A stretch of DNA of 64,000 nucleotides from Herbiconiux gentiana. GTDB lineage: Bacteria > Actinomycetota > Actinomycetes > Actinomycetales > Microbacteriaceae. A program made the translations under genes and the position numbers. Of this stretch, positions 59,848 to 64,000 are shown piece by piece. Positions within the stretch are counted from its first letter, which is position 1; each line of letters begins with the position of its first letter. The stretch lies in NCBI RefSeq assembly GCF_024978135.1, contig NZ_JANTEZ010000008.1, forward strand, positions 37,285 through 101,284, in the 5' to 3' direction. The notes under the pieces were generated by a model. That model saw only the letters and a list, made by a program, of their open reading frames with translations. It was not told where the DNA came from and did not search any database.

Positions 59848-60690
59848 ATGACCGAGATCGCTCCCACCCTCACCCTGAACGACGGCCACGAGATCCCCGC
59901 GCTGGGCTTCGGCACGTACCCGCTGCGCGGCGAGCAGGGGGCGGATGCGGTGGCCTCCGCCATCGGCACCGGCTACCGCCTAATCGACACCGCGTTCAAC
60001 TACGAGAACGAGGGCGCGGTCGGCGAGGGCATCCGCCGCTCGGGCCTGGATCGCGCCGAGCTCTTCGTCACCTCGAAGTTGCCGGGGCGCTACCACGCGC
60101 GCGAGCAGGCCGGCGAGGCGGTGCGCGAGTCGCTCTGGCGGCTGGGGCTCGACTACCTCGACCTCTACCTCATCCACTGGCCGAACCCGAGCGTCGGAAA
60201 GTTCGTCGAGGCCTACGAAGCGCTCGTGCAGGCCCGCGAGGAGGGTGTGATCCGCTCGGTCGGCGTCAGCAACTTCACCGCCGGCAACCTGCGCACGATC
60301 ATCGATGCCACCGGCGTGACGCCAGCCGTCAACCAGATCGAGCTGCACCCGTCGTTCCCGCAGGAGGAGCTTCGCGCGGTGCATGCCGAACTCGGCATCG
60401 TGACCGAGGCCTGGAGCCCGCTCGGCAAGGGCGCGGCCCGCTACGACGACCCGGCGATCGTCGCGGCTGCGGAGCGGCACGGGGTGTCGCCGGCCCAGGT
60501 CATCCTGCGCTGGCACGTCGAGCTCGGCAGCGTTCCGATCCCGAAGAGCGCCACGCCTGAGCGTCAGGCGGAGAACCTCGACGTGTTCGGCTTCGAGCTG
60601 TCGGCCGACGAGGTCGCGGCGATCACCGCCCTCGGGCGGCGCGACGGCAGGCTCTTCGGCGGCGACCCGGAGACGCACGAGGAGCAGTAG
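59848..60690 (+). CDS. aldo/keto reductase (2,5-diketogluconate reductase-like)
   Basis: A 280-residue AKR from ATG 59848 (ggaggg upstream). Catalytic set: D and Y in LIDTAFNYENE (~46-52), K in TSKLPG and H in LIHWPNP. IPKSATPERQAENLDVF is the cofactor-binding C-terminal motif. This is the AKR5-like branch, reducing various aldehydes and ketones with NADPH. The BLUF gene follows after 35 bp. Confidence 0.92.
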   Translation: MTEIAPTLTLNDGHEIPALGFGTYPLRGEQGADAVASAIGTGYRLIDTAFNYENEGAVGEGIRRSGLDRAELFVTSKLPGRYHAREQAGEAVRESLWRLGLDYLDLYLIHWPNPSVGKFVEAYEALVQAREEGVIRSVGVSNFTAGNLRTIIDATGVTPAVNQIELHPSFPQEELRAVHAELGIVTEAWSPLGKGAARYDDPAIVAAAERHGVSPAQVILRWHVELGSVPIPKSATPERQAENLDVFGFELSADEVAAITALGRRDGRLFGGDPETHEEQ

Positions 60691-60725
60691 CCGCAGCCGA
60701 TGCGCGGCTTCGGTAGACTCCGGGG

Positions 60726-61175
60726 GTGGGTACCGAACAAGACGACGTGCTGTCGATCATCTACTCCAGCAGCGCCACCGTGCCGTTCAGCGACGACGAC
60801 CTGGTCGAGCTGCTGAAGGTCAGCCGCCACAACAACGCCGGCAGCGAGGTGACCGGCATGCTGCTCTACCGCGACGGCCGCTTCCTGCAGGTGCTCGAGG
60901 GCCCGGAGCCGTCGGTGCGCCGCCGCATGGAGGTGATCGCGGGCGACTCCCGGCACGTGGACGTGCTGGTGCTGCTCGAGGAGGGGCTCAACGAACGGCG
61001 CTTCCCCGACTGGACGATGGGCTTCGTGCCGCACGAGGCCACCCCGCCCGACGATATCCCCGGCTACCTCAGCGCCTTCGGCCTCGCCGACGACGACGAG
61101 GACTCCCGCGAGGCGGCCCGCGCCCTCGCCGAGCTCATGGCCTGGTTCGAGGACACGGCGAAGCGCAGCGTCTGA
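60726..61175 (+). CDS. BLUF domain blue-light sensor
   Basis: A 149-residue flavin-based photoreceptor starting at GTG 60726. The residues of the BLUF photocycle are all present at canonical spacing: Y13 (IIYSS), N37 (SRHNNAGS), Q55 (FLQVLEG), W96 and M98 (FPDWTMGF). These intervals equal those of Y21, N45, Q63, W104 and M106 in AppA. There is no attached effector domain, only a ~50-residue helical C-terminal extension (DDEDSREAARALAELMAWF). Signalling must therefore go through a partner protein that is not evident nearby. Confidence 0.93.
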   Translation: MGTEQDDVLSIIYSSSATVPFSDDDLVELLKVSRHNNAGSEVTGMLLYRDGRFLQVLEGPEPSVRRRMEVIAGDSRHVDVLVLLEEGLNERRFPDWTMGFVPHEATPPDDIPGYLSAFGLADDDEDSREAARALAELMAWFEDTAKRSV

Positions 61176-61229
61176 CCGGAGAGCCGGTCGGCGCAGCGTC
61201 CGACGGCAGCCCGGGTCGGTCCGCCTGGC

Positions 61230-62186
61230 TCAGAGCCACGGCTCCACCAGCTCGGCGTAGCGCCGCGCCATGGTCGCCACGACGTCCGCGCCCGGCGCCG
61301 CCCACACGTCCGCGTGGAAGATCTCGACCTCCACGTCGCCCGCGTAGCCGGCGGCCGCCACGGCCCGCGTGAAGGCGGGGAAGTCGATGTGTCCGTCGCC
61401 CATCATGCCCCGCGACAGCAGCGTGTCGGCGGGCAGCGGGGTGATCCAGTCGCAGACCTGGTAGCTGACGATCCGCTCCCCCGCCGAGGCGACGAGGTCG
61501 AGCACGCTCGGCTCCCACCACAGGTGGAAGGTGTCCACCACCACGCCGACCTCCTCGGGCGCGAACGGTGCCGCCAGCTCGAGCGCCTGGCCGAGCGTCG
61601 AGACGACCCCGCGGTCGGCGGCGAAGATCGGGTTCATCGGCTCGATGCCGAGCACCACGCCGCGGGCGCGCGCTTCGGGGGCGAGTTCGGCGATCGCCTC
61701 GGCGGCGCGGGTGCGGGCGCCGACGAGGTCCTTCGAGCCCTCCGGCAGGCCGCCCGGCACGAGCACGAGGGTCGGGGCGTCGAGCGCCGCCGCCTCGTCG
61801 AGGGCGCGGAGGTTCTCGTCATGGGCGGCCCGGCGCGCGGCCGGGTCGATCACGGTGAAGAATCCACCGCGGCAGATGCTCGAGACCCGCAGGCCCGAGT
61901 CGGCGATCCACGCGGCGGCGGTCGGCAGCCCGACGTCGGCGAGGGGCTCGCGCCAGACGCCGATGCCCCCGAGCCCCGCGGCGACGGCGCCGTCGATGGC
62001 CTCCCGCAGTGTCCAGTTCGCGGTGGTGCGCTGGTTCAGCGACAGCCGCGCGAGCCGCGGGTCGCCGGGCTCCGGGGTGGGGATGCGCGCCGGCAGCCCG
62101 CTCGGCACGTCGAACGCCCTGGCGCGAGCGCCGGCCCGCGCATCCTGAACCGCCGCCACGACCCCCACCCCCTGCTGCACGCTCAT
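61230..62186 (-). CDS. TIM-barrel sugar isomerase/epimerase
   Basis: A 318-residue AP-endonuclease-2-like protein from ATG 62186, overlapping the DUF993 stop by 4 bp. Metal-site type residues are visible: E in LGIEPMNP, D and H in VVDTFHLWWEP, and E in VEVEIFHADVWA, as in xylose-isomerase-like and IolE/hydroxypyruvate isomerase families. It acts with the two upstream genes of the operon in a sugar or inositol-type pathway. The reaction is unassigned. Confidence 0.87.
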   Translation of the reverse strand: MSVQQGVGVVAAVQDARAGARARAFDVPSGLPARIPTPEPGDPRLARLSLNQRTTANWTLREAIDGAVAAGLGGIGVWREPLADVGLPTAAAWIADSGLRVSSICRGGFFTVIDPAARRAAHDENLRALDEAAALDAPTLVLVPGGLPEGSKDLVGARTRAAEAIAELAPEARARGVVLGIEPMNPIFAADRGVVSTLGQALELAAPFAPEEVGVVVDTFHLWWEPSVLDLVASAGERIVSYQVCDWITPLPADTLLSRGMMGDGHIDFPAFTRAVAAAGYAGDVEVEIFHADVWAAPGADVVATMARRYAELVEPWL

Positions 62187-63430
62187 CGCCTCGCCCCCAG
62201 CGTCTCGGCGAGCACCCCGAACCGGTGCGCCGCCAGCGCAGGATCGGGCAGCAGCCGCGCCTCGTTCAGCAGCTCCACGACCCGCGCGAGGTGCGGCAGG
62301 CTGCGCGCCGACTGCAGCCCGCCCACCATCTGGAAGCCGTCCTGCGCCCCGGTCAGCCACGCCGTGAAGGCGATGCCGACCTTGTAGTAGAAGGTGGGCG
62401 CCTCGAAGATGTGGCGCGACAGCTCCAGCGTCGGCGCCATCTCGGCGTCGTAGCCCTCGAGGTCGCCGCGGTCGAGCGCCGCCAGTGCGGCCGAGGCGGC
62501 GGGGGCGATGGCCGCGAACGCGCCGAGCAGAGCATCCGAGTGACCGTGCTCGTCGCCACGGATGAGCGACGGGTAGTTGAAGTCGTCACCCGTGTAGAGC
62601 CGCACCCCGGTGGGCACTGCCCGGCGCAGCCCGATCTCGTGCGAGGCGTCGAGCAACGACACCTTCACGCCGTCGACCTTGCCGGCGTGCGCCTCGATCA
62701 GCGACAGGAAGGTCGACGTCGCCGCCGCCACGTCGCGCGTGCCCCAGTAGCCGGCGAGCTGCGGGTCGAAGGCCTCGCCGAGCCAGTGCAGCACGACCGG
62801 CTCCGACACCTGCGACAGGATGCGGTCGTAGACGGCGAGGTAGTCCTCGGGCCCGGAGGCGGCGGCCGCGAGGTGACGCGAGGCCATCACGATCACCTGC
62901 GAGCCCGTCGACTCGACGAACGCCACCTGCTCGAGGTAGGCGTCCTGCACCTCGGCGAGCGTCGCGACGCCGGGGGCCACGGCGAGGTGGTCGGTGCCGG
63001 CACCTGAGGCGATCCGGGCCCCGAACTCTGCCGCCTGCGCCGCGCTCCGGGTCACCAGCTCTTGGATGGCGGGCCAGTCGAGCCCCATGTTGCGCTGCGC
63101 GGTGTCCATCGCCTCGGCGACCCCGAGCCCGTAGCGGAAGAGGTGGCGGCGGAACGCGAGCGTCGCGTCCCAGTCGATCGCGGCGGGCGCACCCGGCACG
63201 TTGTCGCCGCGCGGGTCGGCCACCACGTGCGCGGCCGCGAACGCGACCCGTGACGTGTAGGGCGACGGATGCTCGGCCCACGCCCGCGGCTCGTTCAGCT
63301 CGATCTCACGCCACCCGGTGGCGGTGGGCAAGGCGAGGCGAGAGCCGGTGGCGCCGCCGGCGCGGGAGCCGGTGCCGCTGCCGGCGCTGGCGCGGGAGCC
63401 GGTGGCGGCCGCCGCCCCGACGAGCGTCAT
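62183..63430 (-). CDS. DUF993 (DHDPS-like fold) protein
   Basis: A 415-residue protein from ATG 63430, overlapping the Gfo/Idh/MocA stop by 4 bp. After a Gly/Ser/Ala repeat-rich N-terminus (~8-32) comes a TIM-barrel-like region with WDATLAFRRHLFRYGLGVAEAMDTAQRNMGLDW, VIVMASRHLA, VDGVKVSLLDASHE (candidate Schiff-base Lys) and YTGDDFNYPSLI. DUF993 proteins are distantly related to dihydrodipicolinate synthases and often sit in sugar operons, but have no established reaction. Confidence 0.87.
   Translation of the reverse strand: MTLVGAAAATGSRASAGSGTGSRAGGATGSRLALPTATGWREIELNEPRAWAEHPSPYTSRVAFAAAHVVADPRGDNVPGAPAAIDWDATLAFRRHLFRYGLGVAEAMDTAQRNMGLDWPAIQELVTRSAAQAAEFGARIASGAGTDHLAVAPGVATLAEVQDAYLEQVAFVESTGSQVIVMASRHLAAAASGPEDYLAVYDRILSQVSEPVVLHWLGEAFDPQLAGYWGTRDVAAATSTFLSLIEAHAGKVDGVKVSLLDASHEIGLRRAVPTGVRLYTGDDFNYPSLIRGDEHGHSDALLGAFAAIAPAASAALAALDRGDLEGYDAEMAPTLELSRHIFEAPTFYYKVGIAFTAWLTGAQDGFQMVGGLQSARSLPHLARVVELLNEARLLPDPALAAHRFGVLAETLGARR
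63320..63412. repeat. gcgggagccggtg direct repeats in DUF993 gene
   Basis: Degenerate copies of gagccggtggcg / gcgggagccggtg encode the GSRA-type N-terminal repeat of the DUF993 protein. They lie in the least conserved part of the gene. Confidence 0.8.
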
Positions 63431-64000
63431 GCCCCCACCGCCGTGATCTCCACGCGGCGCCCCTCGTTCGACGACTGCAGCCCCGCGTCGACGAGCTGCA
63501 GCCCGCGCACGCCGGCGGCGAGGTCGTACGGGTGCTGACGGCCGGCGGCGACGTCCTGCAGGAACTGCTCCCACTGCGCCCGGAAGCCGTTCGTGAACTC
63601 CTGGTTGTCGGGGATCTGCGTCCACTGCGACGGGAAGTCCTGATCGGTCGGCAGGTCGGGGTTCCAGACCGGCTTCGGGGTGTTCACCCGCGGCTGCACC
63701 TTGCAGCCGAACAGGCCGGCCACGGCCGAGCCGAGGGTGCCGTCGACCTGGAACTCGACGAGCTCCCCGCGGTCGACCCGCACGGCCCAGCTCGAGTTGA
63801 TCTGCGCGATGATGTCGCCCTCGAGCTCGAAGATGCCGTAGGCGGCGTCGTCGGCGGTGGCCTCGTAGCGGTCGCCCTGCTCGTCCCAGCGCTCGTGGAT
63901 GTGGGTGACGGCCTTCGACGAGACCGCCTCGACGCGACCGAAGAGGTTCTCGAGCACGTAGTTCCAGTGGCAGTACATGTCGAGGGTCATGCCCCCGCCG
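63427..64000 (-). CDS. Gfo/Idh/MocA oxidoreductase, C-terminal part
   Basis: The frame is open to the window edge; 191 residues of the C-terminal beta-sheet domain are visible (MTLDMYCHWNYVLENLFGRV, EGDIIAQINSSWAVRVDRGELVEF, and the substrate-binding tail EQFLQDVAAGRQHPYDLAAGVRGLQLVDA). The N-terminal Rossmann domain lies beyond base 64000. Members oxidise sugars or inositols with NAD(P). It is coupled to the DUF993 gene by a 4-bp overlap. Confidence 0.85.
   Translation of the reverse strand, partial: GGGMTLDMYCHWNYVLENLFGRVEAVSSKAVTHIHERWDEQGDRYEATADDAAYGIFELEGDIIAQINSSWAVRVDRGELVEFQVDGTLGSAVAGLFGCKVQPRVNTPKPVWNPDLPTDQDFPSQWTQIPDNQEFTNGFRAQWEQFLQDVAAGRQHPYDLAAGVRGLQLVDAGLQSSNEGRRVEITAVGA

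Overview
The window is very GC-rich, with dense, mostly operonic genes, many GTG starts, frequent 4-bp ATGA/GTGA stop-start overlaps and the recurrent octamer-like string gcggatgc. Together with the family content (CUT1 sugar ABC importers with GH43/GH3 enzymes, SHOCT, Pr6Pr, cell-wall-binding-repeat and WYL proteins) this suggests a free-living or plant/soil-associated actinobacterium, most likely of the Microbacteriaceae. That assignment is an inference from style and content, not from a marker gene. I see no rRNA, tRNA, CRISPR array, insertion sequence, integrase or phage module. No stretch longer than about 300 bases lacks a gene.

Layout. 1-14.2 kb: 3' end of a membrane-anchored alpha/beta hydrolase, a TetR regulator, a GmrSD-like DUF262/DUF1524 nuclease candidate, a low-complexity envelope protein, a lipoprotein whose 3' end is tandemly triplicated, a D,D-carboxypeptidase, two membrane proteins, a NarL-type two-component system, a SHOCT protein, an HD protein, a PemK/MazF-like protein, a secreted coiled-coil protein with an M15-like C-terminus and a pair of small unknown proteins. 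14.3-22.5 kb: xylo-oligosaccharide utilisation locus (LacI and GH43 divergent from a CUT1 ABC importer and a GH3 enzyme). 22.6-29.6 kb: FAD protein divergent from an SsuD-like flavin monooxygenase, acetyltransferase and polar amino-acid ABC importer, probably organosulfur salvage. 29.6-32.8 kb: small membrane and acidic proteins, a VOC protein, an aldo/keto reductase and an ABM monooxygenase. 33-38.8 kb: a GntR-controlled sugar-acid catabolic operon (MFS, enolase-superfamily dehydratase, DHDPS-family enzyme, semialdehyde dehydrogenase).

38.8-45.6 kb holds two paralogous ECF sigma/membrane-protein modules. The first sigma gene is broken by a 1-nt frameshift. The second is intact and leads into a lipoprotein GH10 xylanase, which would feed the GH43/GH3 locus. 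Between them lie a hexapeptide-repeat protein, a CPBP protease and a YbaK-like deacylase. 45.6-53.8 kb: WYL regulator and VOC protein, an epoxide hydrolase divergent from a TetR gene with two strong palindromic operators, and an OmpR-type two-component system divergent from a DedA-DUF347-DUF347 membrane operon whose last gene carries an extra extracytoplasmic domain. 53.9-64 kb: AhpD-like protein, MalY-like lyase, XRE regulator with SDR, a cell-wall-binding-repeat protein, an aldo/keto reductase, a BLUF photoreceptor, and the start of an uncharacterised sugar locus (Gfo/Idh/MocA, DUF993, TIM-barrel isomerase).

The most unusual sequence-level pattern is that four genes end in short tandem arrays that repeat the stop-codon region. 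The repeat periods are not multiples of three, so TGA appears in all three frames just past the gene end.
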